From assembly GCA_050701115.1 (NCBI GenBank), contig JBOHER010000443.1:1-36894 (forward strand): a stretch of 36,894 bases of DNA, given 5' to 3'. This DNA is from JBOHER01 sp050701115 (GTDB taxonomy: Bacteria > Actinomycetota > Actinomycetes > Mycobacteriales > Pseudonocardiaceae). The position numbers and the translations under genes were made by a program. The first letter of the stretch is position 1. Each line of letters starts with the position of its first letter. Of this stretch, positions 8,299-16,870 are shown one piece after another. The notes below the pieces were generated by a model that did not search any database, was not told the origin of the DNA, and worked only from the letters and a program-made list of their open reading frames with translations.

Positions 8299-8787
8299 AT
8301 GCGATGTCCGTTCTGTAGGCACGCTGACTCCCGGGTCGTCGACTCTCGTGAGGTGGACGAAGGCCAGGCGATCAGGCGGCGCAGGTCGTGCTCGAAGTGC
8401 GGGCGACGGTTCACCACCTCGGAGACGATGGTGCTGGCCGTGGTCAAGCGATCCGGCGTCACCGAGCAGTTCAGCAGGGACAAGGTCATCACCGGTGTCC
8501 GTCGCGCATGTCAGGGCCGCCCGGTCGACGACGACGACCTGCAACAGCTCGCACACCGGGTCGAGGAGTCGATCCGCTCGGCAGGGGTGGCGGAGATCCC
8601 CAGCCACGAGGTGGGCCTGGCGATCTTGGGCCCGCTGCGCGAGCTGGACGGCGTGGCGTACCTGCGATTCGCCAGCGTGTACCGGGCGTTCTCCTCGATC
8701 GAGGACTTCGAGAAAGAGATCGCCGATCTGCGGCAGGCGATCGCCGACGCCGATAACGACCCGGCGACCGAGGACAGCAAGAAATAG
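8299..8787 (+). CDS. nrdR: Transcriptional repressor NrdR
   Basis: Zinc- and nucleotide-binding repressor of ribonucleotide reductase genes. The 162-residue protein begins MRCPFCRH; the four zinc-finger cysteines are Cys3, Cys6, Cys31 and Cys34. The ATP-cone (about 46-136) contains VVKRSGVTEQFSRDKV and the family motif DGVAYLRFASVYRAF. ATG 8299 has AGGGAAGG at 8281-8288. It lies 48 bp before nrdJ on the same strand, the standard actinobacterial nrdR-nrdJ pair, so it probably controls its own operon. Confidence 0.97.
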   Translation: MRCPFCRHADSRVVDSREVDEGQAIRRRRSCSKCGRRFTTSETMVLAVVKRSGVTEQFSRDKVITGVRRACQGRPVDDDDLQQLAHRVEESIRSAGVAEIPSHEVGLAILGPLRELDGVAYLRFASVYRAFSSIEDFEKEIADLRQAIADADNDPATEDSKK

Positions 8788-8835
8788 GCGAGAGGCGCAA
8801 CGGGCATCCCATTGCGCCGGAGTGAGGGAGATGCG

Positions 8836-11800
8836 ATGACGGAGACCGTGGGAGCGGGAGCAAAGGCGGGCCGCGCCTCGGCGGGTAAGAACGGAGGGCG
8901 TGGGCTCCGGCTGCGGCGCGTGTTCACCACCGAAGGTGTGCACCCGTATGACCAGGTCACCTGGGAACAGCGTGACGTCGTCATGACCAACTGGCGCGAC
9001 GGTTCGGTCAACTTCGAGCAGCGTGGCGTCGAGTTCCCCGATTTCTGGTCGGTCAACGCGACCAACATCGTCACCAGCAAGTACTTCCGCGGTGCCGTGG
9101 GCACCGACCAGCGCGAGCGCAGCCTCAAGCAGCTGATCGACCGGGTGGTCAAGACCTACACCACGGCAGGCGGCGAGCACGGCTACTTCGCCAGTCCCGC
9201 CGACACCGAGATCTTCGAGCACGAGCTGACCTGGATGCTGCTGCACCAGGTGTTCAGCTTCAACTCCCCGGTCTGGTTCAACGTGGGCACCCCGTCCAAG
9301 CAGCAGGTTTCGGCGTGCTTCATCCTCGCTGTCGACGACACGATGGAGTCGATCCTCAACTGGTACCGGGAAGAGGGCCTGATCTTCAAGGGTGGTTCCG
9401 GTGCAGGTCTGAACCTCTCCCGGATCCGCTCGTCCAAGGAGTTGCTGCACTCCGGGGGCACCGCCTCCGGTCCGGTGTCGTTCATGCGCGGTGCCGACGC
9501 GTCAGCGGGGACGATCAAGTCCGGCGGTGCCACCCGGCGGGCGGCGAAGATGGTTGTGCTCGACGTCGACCACCCCGACGTGGAGGAGTTCATCCAGACC
9601 AAGGCGCGCGAGGAGCACAAGATCCGCGCGCTGCGTGACGCCGGCTTCGACATGGACCTCGGCGGCGCGGACATTGCCTCCGTGCAGTATCAGAACGCCA
9701 ACAACTCGGTCCGCGTCTCCGACGAGTTCATGCACGCGGTCGAATCGGGCACCAAGTTCGGGCTGCGTGCGCGCACCACCGGCGAGGTCATCGACCAGAT
9801 CGACGCGAAGCAGCTGTTCGGATCGATGGCGCGGGCAGCCTGGGAGTGCGCCGACCCCGGGCTGCAATACGACAGCACCATCAACGACTGGCACACCTGC
9901 CCCGAGTCGGGCCGGATCACCGCATCCAACCCGTGCAGCGAGTACATGCACCTGGACAACTCCAGCTGCAACCTGGCGTCGTTGAACCTGATGAAGTTCC
10001 TGTCGGAAGACGGCACCTTCGACGCTCGGCTGTTCGCCAAGGCCGTCGAGTTCGTGATCACCGCGATGGACATCTCCATCTGCTTCGCGGACTTCCCGAC
10101 CGAGGCGATCGGCGACACCACCCGCAAGTTCCGCCAGCTGGGTATCGGCTACGCCAACCTCGGCGCGCTGCTGATGGCCACCGGGCACGCCTACGATTCC
10201 GAAGGCGGGCGGGCGCTTTCGGCGGCGATCACCTCACTGATGACCGGCGTGTCCTACCGGCGGTCTGCCGAGCTGGCCGCCGTGGTCGGGCCCTACGAGG
10301 GCTATGCGCGCAACAGCGAGGCGCACCAGCGGGTGATGCGCAAGCACGCCGCCGCCAACGACGCGATTCGTACGCTGCACGGCAACGACGACGCCGTGCG
10401 CAAACTCGCAACAACCGAATGGCAGCGAGGCATCGAGATCGGCGCCCGCAGCGGCTGGCGCAACGCACAGGCCAGTGTTCTCGCGCCGACCGGCTGCTTG
10501 ACGGGCGACACCCTCGTCACGACGGATCGTGGTCTGGCCAGGTTGTCTGAACTGGGCGACATCTACGGCGACCGGTGGCAGGACCTCGAACTGACAGTCT
10601 CGACCGACGAAGGCCCCCGAAAGGCAACCAAGTTCTTCGTCAACGGCGAGGAACCGACTCGTCGCGTCGTGACCAAGGGCGGCTACCGAATTCAGGGCAC
10701 GCTCGCGCACAGGGTGAAGGTGGTGGCGTCCGACACAGAAGCCTGGACATGGAAGCGTCTCGCCGACATCCAGCCCGGGGATCTCGTGCCGATGCAGATG
10801 GACGGCTTTGTCGGCGAACAGCGGCCGGTCGTTCTGCCCGTACTCGACCAGGCCTACTACGCAGGCGACCGTCGCGTTCGGGTGCCGGACACAGTCGACG
10901 CCAACCTTGCCGAACTGGTCGGTTACTTCATGGGTGACGGTAGCTTGCACGCGAAGGGAATCCGCCTGTGCGTGGCCGACGCCGACCTCGACGTGGTCGA
11001 GCGCATCGGTGTCATCGCCAAAGAACTGTTCGGCCTTGAACCGGCCGTTCGGGCCTGCGGCGGCTACTCAGAGGTGACCCTGCGGTCGGTGCGGCTCGCT
11101 CGGTGGTGGCAGGCGGCCGGGTTCGCAAAGGACTTGCCAGGTGGTGATCACACAGGTAAGGACTGGACTCCACGGGTGCCCGCGGCCATTCGAGAGACCA
11201 ACGATCCGGGTGTCTACGCCGCGTTCCTGCGGGGTCTGTTCGAGGCCGACGGCACGGTGGCCGAGGGCGTTCCCAACCTGAGCACGGCGTCGGAGCTCTT
11301 CGCGGACGACATTCGGAGCATGCTGCTGGCCTTGGGCATGGCTACGACAACGCGCGCGGCCACCAGCGAGCGGGTCGGGCAGATGTACCAAGTCCGGCTG
11401 CGCAATGCGGACCACGCCCTCAACTTTGACGAGACGGTCGGATTCATCGGCGAGCGCAAGGCAAGGTTGTCGGTGGCGCTGGAACCCCGCGGCTCCGCCA
11501 GGCGTGATCTGATCGTCCTGCCACAATCGGCCTGGGATGAACTTGTGCCCGCTGGTCACGAGTACCGGTACGCGGTCGAGCAGTCTCTGCGGAAGGCGGG
11601 TGGCGTCGCTCGTACGCTCGCCCGGCGGATATTCGCGCAGACCTTCGATCCTCGGTTGGGGCGAGTCCTGCGGTACCTGTTCGAGAAGGTGGAGGTCAAC
11701 GAAGACAGCGGCGTTCAACCGACGTACGACATCTCGGTCCCGGACAACGTCACCTACGTGGCGAACGGGTTCATCAGCCACAACACCATCGGCTTCATGA

Positions 11801-12987
11801 TGGACTGTGACACCACCGGTATCGAGCCGGACTTCTCCCTGGTGAAGTTCAAGAAGCTGGTCGGCGGCGGTTCGATGCAGATCGTCAACCAGACCGTCCC
11901 GCGTGCGCTGACCGCGCTGGGCTACCAGCAGGAGCGGGTCGAGGCGATCGTCGAATACATCGCCGGGCACGGACACGTCATCGACGCGCCAGGGCTGCGG
12001 CCGGAGCATTACGAGGTGTTCGACTGCGCCATGGGCGAGCGTTCCATCGCGCCGATGGGCCACGTCCGGATGATGGCGGCCGTCCAGCCGTTCCTGTCCG
12101 GGGCGATCTCCAAGACGGTCAACATGCCGGAGTCGGCGACCGTCGAGGATGTCGAGGAGATCTACTTCCAAGGGTGGAAACTCGGCCTCAAGGCGTTGGC
12201 GATCTACCGGGACAACTGCAAGGTCGGTCAGCCGCTGTCCACCGCCAAGACCGACAAGAGTGTGGCCGTGGCGGAGGAGAAGGCCACGGTCGTCGAGTAC
12301 CGCCCGGTCCGCAAGCGGCTGCCGAAGAAGCGGCCCAGCCAGACGGTGTCCTTCACCGTGGGCGGCGCCGAGGGGTATCTCACGGCAGGCTCGTATCCGG
12401 ACGACGGCCTCGGTGAGATCTTCGTGAAGCTCGGCAAGCAGGGTTCCACCCTGGCCGGTGTGATGGACGCGTTCGCCACCTCCATCTCGGTCGGTCTGCA
12501 GTACGGCATCCCGCTCGAGTTCTACGTGAGCAAGTTCCAGAACCTGCGCTTCGAGCCTGCCGGGATGACCGACGACCCCGATGTGCGCATCGCCACCAGC
12601 GTGCTGGACTACCTGTTCCGCAGGCTGGCGCTGGACTACCTGCCATATGAGAAGCGCGCGCAACTGGGCGTCTTCACCGCGGAGGAACGGGCCGCGACCG
12701 TCGCCAAGGAATACGGGGGCGCAGCGGTGGAAGAAGAGGAGGTCGACCTCGAAGCGCTGCGCAGCACCGTGGAGGCGACCGCCACCGAGCCCAAGCCGGA
12801 CAACCCCAGCGGCAAGTCCGGCAGTGGTCGCGACATCAGCGAAGCGCACAACACGACCGAATTGCTTGAGCTGCACCTCGGAAAAGCGGCAGACGCACCG
12901 TTGTGCATGACCTGTGGGACCAAGATGCGGCCTGTCGGCTCGTGCTACGCGTGCGAAGGGTGCGGAGCGACCTCCGGCTGCAGCTGA
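8836..12987 (+). CDS. nrdJ: Adenosylcobalamin-dependent (class II) ribonucleotide reductase NrdJ, intein-containing
   Basis: Reduces ribonucleotides to deoxyribonucleotides using a B12-derived thiyl radical. The precursor is 1383 residues; removing the intein (residues 554-983) leaves 953, a normal length for this class. Catalytic features: Cys161 (QVSACFILA, one of the reducible pair), Asn365-Cys367-Glu369 (NPCSEYMHLDN, the radical site), and a C-terminal Cys-rich tail with CMTCGTKM, CYACEGCG and SGCS, consistent with a redox or zinc-binding tail. The intein interrupts APTG/TIGFMMDCDTTG, the loop that corresponds to the class I PTAxT substrate-phosphate motif. ATG 8836 has GAGGGAG at 8824-8830. 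No cobalamin riboswitch was recognised upstream, so control is likely by NrdR. Confidence 0.97.
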   Translation: MTETVGAGAKAGRASAGKNGGRGLRLRRVFTTEGVHPYDQVTWEQRDVVMTNWRDGSVNFEQRGVEFPDFWSVNATNIVTSKYFRGAVGTDQRERSLKQLIDRVVKTYTTAGGEHGYFASPADTEIFEHELTWMLLHQVFSFNSPVWFNVGTPSKQQVSACFILAVDDTMESILNWYREEGLIFKGGSGAGLNLSRIRSSKELLHSGGTASGPVSFMRGADASAGTIKSGGATRRAAKMVVLDVDHPDVEEFIQTKAREEHKIRALRDAGFDMDLGGADIASVQYQNANNSVRVSDEFMHAVESGTKFGLRARTTGEVIDQIDAKQLFGSMARAAWECADPGLQYDSTINDWHTCPESGRITASNPCSEYMHLDNSSCNLASLNLMKFLSEDGTFDARLFAKAVEFVITAMDISICFADFPTEAIGDTTRKFRQLGIGYANLGALLMATGHAYDSEGGRALSAAITSLMTGVSYRRSAELAAVVGPYEGYARNSEAHQRVMRKHAAANDAIRTLHGNDDAVRKLATTEWQRGIEIGARSGWRNAQASVLAPTGCLTGDTLVTTDRGLARLSELGDIYGDRWQDLELTVSTDEGPRKATKFFVNGEEPTRRVVTKGGYRIQGTLAHRVKVVASDTEAWTWKRLADIQPGDLVPMQMDGFVGEQRPVVLPVLDQAYYAGDRRVRVPDTVDANLAELVGYFMGDGSLHAKGIRLCVADADLDVVERIGVIAKELFGLEPAVRACGGYSEVTLRSVRLARWWQAAGFAKDLPGGDHTGKDWTPRVPAAIRETNDPGVYAAFLRGLFEADGTVAEGVPNLSTASELFADDIRSMLLALGMATTTRAATSERVGQMYQVRLRNADHALNFDETVGFIGERKARLSVALEPRGSARRDLIVLPQSAWDELVPAGHEYRYAVEQSLRKAGGVARTLARRIFAQTFDPRLGRVLRYLFEKVEVNEDSGVQPTYDISVPDNVTYVANGFISHNTIGFMMDCDTTGIEPDFSLVKFKKLVGGGSMQIVNQTVPRALTALGYQQERVEAIVEYIAGHGHVIDAPGLRPEHYEVFDCAMGERSIAPMGHVRMMAAVQPFLSGAISKTVNMPESATVEDVEEIYFQGWKLGLKALAIYRDNCKVGQPLSTAKTDKSVAVAEEKATVVEYRPVRKRLPKKRPSQTVSFTVGGAEGYLTAGSYPDDGLGEIFVKLGKQGSTLAGVMDAFATSISVGLQYGIPLEFYVSKFQNLRFEPAGMTDDPDVRIATSVLDYLFRRLALDYLPYEKRAQLGVFTAEERAATVAKEYGGAAVEEEEVDLEALRSTVEATATEPKPDNPSGKSGSGRDISEAHNTTELLELHLGKAADAPLCMTCGTKMRPVGSCYACEGCGATSGCS
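10495..11784 (+). mobile_element. Intein with LAGLIDADG/DOD homing endonuclease inside NrdJ
   Basis: A 430-residue in-frame insertion. It starts with Cys1 (CLTGDTLVTTDRG, splicing block A), has block B GTLAHRVKV with His72, and ends in block F/G (TYDISVPDNVTYVANGF then ISHN), followed by Thr as the +1 extein nucleophile. Two dodecapeptide motifs, LVGYFMGDGS (Asp148) and LRGLFEADGTV (Asp252), keep both acidic residues, so the homing endonuclease may still be active. Splice junctions are assigned from APTG | C and HN | T. All expected splicing residues are present, so splicing competence is likely. Confidence 0.95.
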
Positions 12988-13032
12988 CAGCGAGCACTAC
13001 CGCATCTGATGCGCCAGTCTCACCCGGACGGC

Positions 13033-13066
13033 CACGGGTGGCTGGTCTGATGACCAGCCACCCGTG
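13033..13066 (+). terminator. Strong hairpin terminator after nrdJ
   Basis: A perfect 15-bp stem: CACGGGTGGCTGGTC pairs with GACCAGCCACCCGTG around a TGAT loop, 45 bp after the nrdJ stop. There is no U-tract, which is common in actinobacteria. Confidence 0.85.
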
Positions 13067-13096
13067 ACCGATGTAACAGCCCCGTCCGCCCAGTGC

Positions 13097-13124
13097 GTGC
13101 CCGCGGCACACTCGTCGCGGGCAC
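13097..13124. terminator. Second hairpin downstream of nrdJ
   Basis: A perfect 9-bp stem (GTGCCCGCG / CGCGGGCAC) with a 10-nt loop. It may be a back-up terminator or the terminator of a lost gene. Confidence 0.45.
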
Positions 13125-13224
13125 CATCAGCCGATAACAGCACGTGTCCGTGCGCAAGAATGGGATCGGCTGATGGAGGTCGCGCCGACGCCGCAGTTCG
13201 GGCCGTGTCTTACCCGGTGCCTCG

Positions 13225-13465
13225 GGCGTCGGAAGCGCGCCAGACCCGGCAGAAGATGGTGCTGCGCCCGGGCGGGCCGGCCTATGAGGTGGTGCTGGAC
13301 GAGGTCGCGGTGCGACGCTGGTCCGCCCCGCCGCAGGTGCTGCGCCCGCAGCTGGAGTACTTGGTGGAGCTACTGCCGATAACCCTGACGGTGACGGTGC
13401 GGGTGCTGCCGGTGGACGCCCGGATCGCCGGGTACATCGTCCCGCGCTCGGCGTTCAGCCTCTGA
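13225..13465 (+). pseudogene. Remnant of a DUF5753 (XRE-family regulator) C-terminus
   Basis: The frame encodes about 80 residues with the look of the DUF5753 domain that follows an XRE helix-turn-helix in many actinobacterial regulators: YEVVLDEVAVRRW, LRPQLEYLVEL, and TVTVRVLPVDARIAGYIVP. The helix-turn-helix half is absent, and the preceding open frame has no recognisable domain or ribosome site. It is best read as a 3' fragment left by deletion. It directly abuts the next pseudogene. Confidence 0.55.
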
Positions 13466-13891
13466 ATGGCCGCTACCGGTAGTTCTACCAATGTGACATC
13501 GACCTGGTCGGCGACCGGGGCCTGCCCGCCGAGGTGGTGACCGCCGCACGTGACAAGGTCGAAGCCCTCACCGGCCTGCCCGCAGGCAAGGTGGCCGACG
13601 TGCTCGCCGAGGTGATCTCCGGGCTGCCGGAGGCGGTCGCGGCCGACCTGGCCACCACCGCCGGATGTCTGGCCGACCTGCCCGCCGGGGTGCGATGGTC
13701 GTTCGACCCAACGCTGGTGCGCGGGATGGGGTACTACACCAGCCAGATCTTCGAGATGTGCTCTACGAGACGGATGTCGCGGTGGGGCAGGCGCTGGCCG
13801 CGGCGCGGCGGCTGCGAGATAGGGCGTCCTGGTCTCGGCGATCCGCCGCAGCGGGAAGCTCCCAGCCCAGCTGACCCGGCTGGAGAGCTGA
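13466..13891 (+). pseudogene. Decayed histidyl-tRNA-synthetase-like gene
   Basis: Conceptual translation gives GRYR-stop-FYQCDIDLVG (TAG at 13480-13482), then LPAGVRWSFDPTLVRGMGYYTSQIFEM, both characteristic of HisRS-type class II synthetases. After IFEM (about 13758) the text jumps frame to VLYETDVAVGQALAAARRLRD, and then frame again to GVLVSAIRRSGKLPAQLTRLE, ending at TGA 13889. Thus there is a 5' truncation, an in-frame stop, an apparent internal deletion (the GGGRYD region is missing) and at least one further frameshift. It was probably an accessory hisS paralogue. Confidence 0.7.
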
Positions 13892-14083
13892 GGTCCAGGA
13901 GCGTATCCACAACTCGACCGAGAGCAGGTTCGCCAGCGGCCTGCCGGGTCGCGACGGTGCGGCGGTACCGGACGGAGAGCACCTGATCGTACCGGTCGGT
14001 AAGTAACTCCTCCGGCGTCTTCCATGACCGCGCCCGACCGGGATAGCCTGCTGTGAGGCCTGTCACTGATCGGGAGGAAGTCG

Positions 14084-14512
14084 ATGCGGATCGCCGACGT
14101 ACTGCGCAGCAAGGGAACCGAGGTAGCGACCGTTGAGCCAAGTGCCACGGTTTCCGAACTGCTGGCCGCGCTTGCCGAGCACAACATCGGCGCGATGGTT
14201 GTGCTCGACAAGGACGGGGTAGTGGGCATCGTGTCCGAACGTGACGTCGTGCGGCGGCTGAATGAACGGGGCGCGGCACTCCTGGACACCCCGGTGGCAG
14301 AGATCATGACGACCGACGTGGCCACCTGTACGCCGGACGAGACCGTCGACCACCTCACCGTGCTGATGACCGAACGGCGCATCCGGCACGTGCCGGTGCT
14401 GGTCGGAACCCGGCTGGCGGGCATTGTCAGCATCGGCGACGTCGTCAAGAGCAGGATGAACGAACTCGAGCACACCCAGGAACAGTTGCAGAACTACATC
14501 GTCCAGGGCTAG
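14084..14512 (+). CDS. Tandem CBS-domain protein
   Basis: A 142-residue protein made of two CBS motifs only: residues about 1-65 (VLRSKGTEVATVEPSATVSE ... GIVSERDVVRRL) and about 72-132 (IMTTDVATCTPDETVD ... HVPVLVGTRLAGIVSIGDVV). CBS pairs bind adenine nucleotides and act as energy or redox sensors; the partner here is unknown. The C-terminal helix ends EHTQEQLQNYIVQG, as in many stand-alone actinobacterial CBS proteins. GGGAGGAAG (14072-14080) supports ATG 14084. A weak promoter (TTCCAT 14020-14025, 18 bp, TAGCCT 14044-14049) is possible. Confidence 0.93.
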   Translation: MRIADVLRSKGTEVATVEPSATVSELLAALAEHNIGAMVVLDKDGVVGIVSERDVVRRLNERGAALLDTPVAEIMTTDVATCTPDETVDHLTVLMTERRIRHVPVLVGTRLAGIVSIGDVVKSRMNELEHTQEQLQNYIVQG

Positions 14513-14587
14513 GGGCGATTACGCACGCGTTCCCGGGCGATCGGCCATTCAGGTTATCAATTCATCCTTACGGACCAAGTATCTTAT

Positions 14588-14644
14588 AAGTCGGGTTATG
14601 TACGGTCGTCGGTGCACCCGCCGTGCGTGTCTCACCTGCATCCA
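14588..14644 (+). repeat. Intergenic repeat module L, copy 1
   Basis: 57 bp, identical to 16871-16927 except one base (T at 14601, C at 16884). It contains the palindrome GGTGCACC and begins AAGTCGGGTTATG. A TCTTAT just upstream is also shared, with a 4-base gap. It lies in the 276-bp gap between the CBS gene and the DUF6230 gene; the rest of that gap (about 14680-14765) is unusually AT-rich for this genome and presumably holds the cluster promoter (TATCTATTTAC near 14744). Confidence 0.9.
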
Positions 14645-14788
14645 CCCTCCAAGATCGAAAGTTTACCGAGTCTGCAGAAACATAACGATTTGAGATAACT
14701 GCCAACAAATTGGCGGATCGGGCTCGCTGGTGGGCGCTCCTGGTGTATCTATTTACTTTCGCCGTTCATGCGAGGGGAAGGTGCCGAG

Positions 14789-15460
14789 ATGGCAGCGGGA
14801 GATGGCGGTCAGTTCTCAGCAGCGCAGACCAGCGGGGGCGCCCGCCCGAGCGCGCGCGGCTCGGAGCGCCGGGGGCATACCCGGTGGCGCCGTTTCATCG
14901 CCGCGATGAGCATCGGCGCCGTGGCTACCGGTTTCCTGGTATTCGGATTGACTCAAGGCGCGCTGGCCGCTTCGTTCGCCGTTTCCGGTTCGTCCTTCAA
15001 GGTCAACGCCGAGAAGTTGAGCGGTAACGGCTTCGTGCTCTACGGAGGAGAGATCAAGAGCTCGAACGGAGCGAAAGCGGTCGCCACGCTCGGGGTGCGG
15101 AAGGCGTCACTGAACGATTTCTGCACCGGGTTTGTGCTGCGGAACCTGCCCATGCTCGGCGCGGTCTCGATCAAGCTCACCAATCCCGGCACGCTGACCG
15201 GTAACAACCTGGTGCTTGATGTGTCCGACCTGGACGCGGGCAACCTCACGCTGCGCGACGCTCAGATCGGGCGGGATGCCGGCCAGCTCGCCGGGGGGCC
15301 CGCTGACGCGCTCGGTCCCGCGGGCAGCACCGGTGTGCAGGCTTCCGGACTGAAGGCCAGCGGGCTGACCGGCGACACCTGGGCGCTGACCGCGGGCACG
15401 GTGACGATGAACGGCGCCCAACTGTCGGCGCGCCCGGGAACGAACAACACCTGCGGCTAG
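14789..15460 (+). CDS. DUF6230 family envelope protein
   Basis: A 223-residue protein with a Gly/Ser/Arg-rich N-terminus, one hydrophobic segment (about residues 38-60, FIAAMSIGAVATGFLVFGL) and a beta-rich extracytoplasmic part (FAVSGSSFKVNAEKLSGNGF, LRNLPMLGAVSIKLTNPGTL, LTAGTVTMNGAQLSARPG). This architecture and the adjacent DUF6114 partner fit the actinobacterial DUF6230 family, whose function is unknown. GAGGGGAAGG (14772-14781) supports ATG 14789; an in-frame ATG at 14768 has no such site. It is the first gene of a three-gene cluster flanked by L repeats. Confidence 0.8.
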   Translation: MAAGDGGQFSAAQTSGGARPSARGSERRGHTRWRRFIAAMSIGAVATGFLVFGLTQGALAASFAVSGSSFKVNAEKLSGNGFVLYGGEIKSSNGAKAVATLGVRKASLNDFCTGFVLRNLPMLGAVSIKLTNPGTLTGNNLVLDVSDLDAGNLTLRDAQIGRDAGQLAGGPADALGPAGSTGVQASGLKASGLTGDTWALTAGTVTMNGAQLSARPGTNNTCG

Positions 15461-15482
15461 CCGATTGAGGGGCCGGACGACT

Positions 15483-15890
15483 ATGCGGGAAAGGTTCGCG
15501 CGTTCGTGGCGCGTGTTCAGGGCATGGCGGGGATCGAGGCCATTCGCCGCGGGCGTTTTCGGGCTCATCGCGGCGGTCGCCATCGCGGTCCCGCCGGTCA
15601 TGTCGTTGAAACTCGGCGACATCGTGATCACGATCAGCACCCTGGGCGGCGTGTCGTCTGTGGTCATCAGCGTGATCATCGCCTGCTGCGCCATCGGGCT
15701 GTGGGTGCGGCCGGACCTCCGGGTTCCCAGCGGCATTCTCACCATGATCGTCGCACTCATCTCGTTGGTGACCGCCAACCTCGGTGGCTTCATCATCGGG
15801 CTGGTGTGTGGGCTCATCTCCGGAGCCCTCGCGCTGGCGTGGGCACCGGGAAGCGCCTCCGCGCACGGCGCCACCGGACAGCCTGGATAG
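15483..15890 (+). CDS. DUF6114 family integral membrane protein
   Basis: A 135-residue membrane protein with about four hydrophobic helices (residues about 21-42, 47-75, 83-105 and 106-124) after the basic start MRERFARSWRVFRAWRGSRPF. It matches the DUF6114 family, which commonly follows DUF6230 genes. It probably forms a membrane complex with the neighbours, but that is inference. The start at ATG 15483 is 22 bp after the previous stop with GAGGGG at 15467-15472. Its stop is 2 bp before the next ATG. Confidence 0.8.
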   Translation: MRERFARSWRVFRAWRGSRPFAAGVFGLIAAVAIAVPPVMSLKLGDIVITISTLGGVSSVVISVIIACCAIGLWVRPDLRVPSGILTMIVALISLVTANLGGFIIGLVCGLISGALALAWAPGSASAHGATGQPG

Positions 15891-15892
15891 CG

Positions 15893-16858
15893 ATGAGGTT
15901 GTCGCGCCGGTCCAGTGCCCTGCGGTCACTGCTCGTCGGAGCGCTGGTCGTGGCCGCCGCGGTGCCCGCGTCCTCGGCGAACGCAGCTGATCCCGCTCGC
16001 GCGGCGGCGGCACCGGTGGTGAACCGGACTCCGGCCACCATCCTGGCGTCCCGGCTGAGCCTGTCCGGGCTCGGTTACGACGGGATCGTCGATGTGCAGA
16101 CGGCACTCGACGAAGTCAAGGCCATGAAATTCACCCTGCGCGGATTGCGGCTGGACAACGTGACGGTATCGGTGCCCACCGCCGAAACCGCGCTGCGGAT
16201 CACCGGTCGGTTCGGGCAGGTTCGAACCGGCTCCGGGGAGCGGAGCACCATCTATCTGCGCCAGCTCAAGGGGAAACTCAAGCTGGGCCCGATCCCGATT
16301 CCGGTGGATTTCACCCCGGAGAATCCGCCCCCGCTGACGTTTCCCTGGCTAGTGTTCGACGATGTCACCATCGGGCTTTACCTGCTGGACGGCGGCGATC
16401 TCACCGTGCCCGACGCGACGATGTCCGCAGGCGGGCGACACGTTTGGCTGCCCGCGCCAACGAATACGCCCGCCCCGCCAACCGGTGAACCGGGCGATTC
16501 GGAACCCGAGCGGAATGCGAAACCGGCACGGAGCAATCCCTACTCGCCGGAGCAGGTGTGCGGTGACGGCTATCGGGTGATCGACTCGCGTGGCCTCGGC
16601 GACGCGGCCCGCGCCTATCTGCTGCGCAACAGCGGGAACCGGCACCATTGCGTGGTGACCAGCAAGCGCGACTCCCTCGGGTCCCCCACGGCGGCCTCGG
16701 CCTTCCTCGAGGTACGCGGCAGGCAACGAATGGTCGATTCGGGCGAGTTCAGCTATTACGCAGGCCCCGTGCGCGCCGCCGCCTCAGGACACTGTGTGCG
16801 ATGGGGCGGCTCGGCGAGCGGGCGCAGCTACACCAGCCAGTTCGAGCATTGTTCCTAG
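15893..16858 (+). CDS. Secreted two-domain protein with spore-associated-protein-like C-terminus
   Basis: A 321-residue exported protein. Residues 1-33 form a signal peptide (SANAADPARA near the cleavage site). The first domain (about 40-185) is beta-rich with repeated short motifs (TILASRLSLSGLGYDG, MKFTLRGLRLDNVTVSVP, PWLVFDDVTIGLYLLDGGDL) resembling DUF6230-associated proteins. A Pro/Glu-rich linker (about 185-215) leads to a C-terminal domain (about 217-321) like streptomycete spore-associated protein A: VCGDGYRVIDS, YLLRNSGNRHHCVVT, DSGEFSYYAGPVRA, GHCVRWGG, FEHCS. Its four Cys could form two disulfides. It starts 2 bp after the DUF6114 stop (coupled). Family assignment is from memory of motifs. 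Confidence 0.75.
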   Translation: MRLSRRSSALRSLLVGALVVAAAVPASSANAADPARAAAAPVVNRTPATILASRLSLSGLGYDGIVDVQTALDEVKAMKFTLRGLRLDNVTVSVPTAETALRITGRFGQVRTGSGERSTIYLRQLKGKLKLGPIPIPVDFTPENPPPLTFPWLVFDDVTIGLYLLDGGDLTVPDATMSAGGRHVWLPAPTNTPAPPTGEPGDSEPERNAKPARSNPYSPEQVCGDGYRVIDSRGLGDAARAYLLRNSGNRHHCVVTSKRDSLGSPTAASAFLEVRGRQRMVDSGEFSYYAGPVRAAASGHCVRWGGSASGRSYTSQFEHCS

Positions 16859-16870
16859 TGTCTTATGCGA

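Noticed and set aside
11068..12876. A 602-codon minus-strand frame across nrdJ and its intein
   Set aside because: It is antisense to conserved NrdJ and intein motifs, has no ribosome site and no recognisable domain.
14588..14644. Module L considered as a tRNA-derived attachment site
   Set aside because: No tRNA gene or T-loop consensus is present and no integrase is found in the window.
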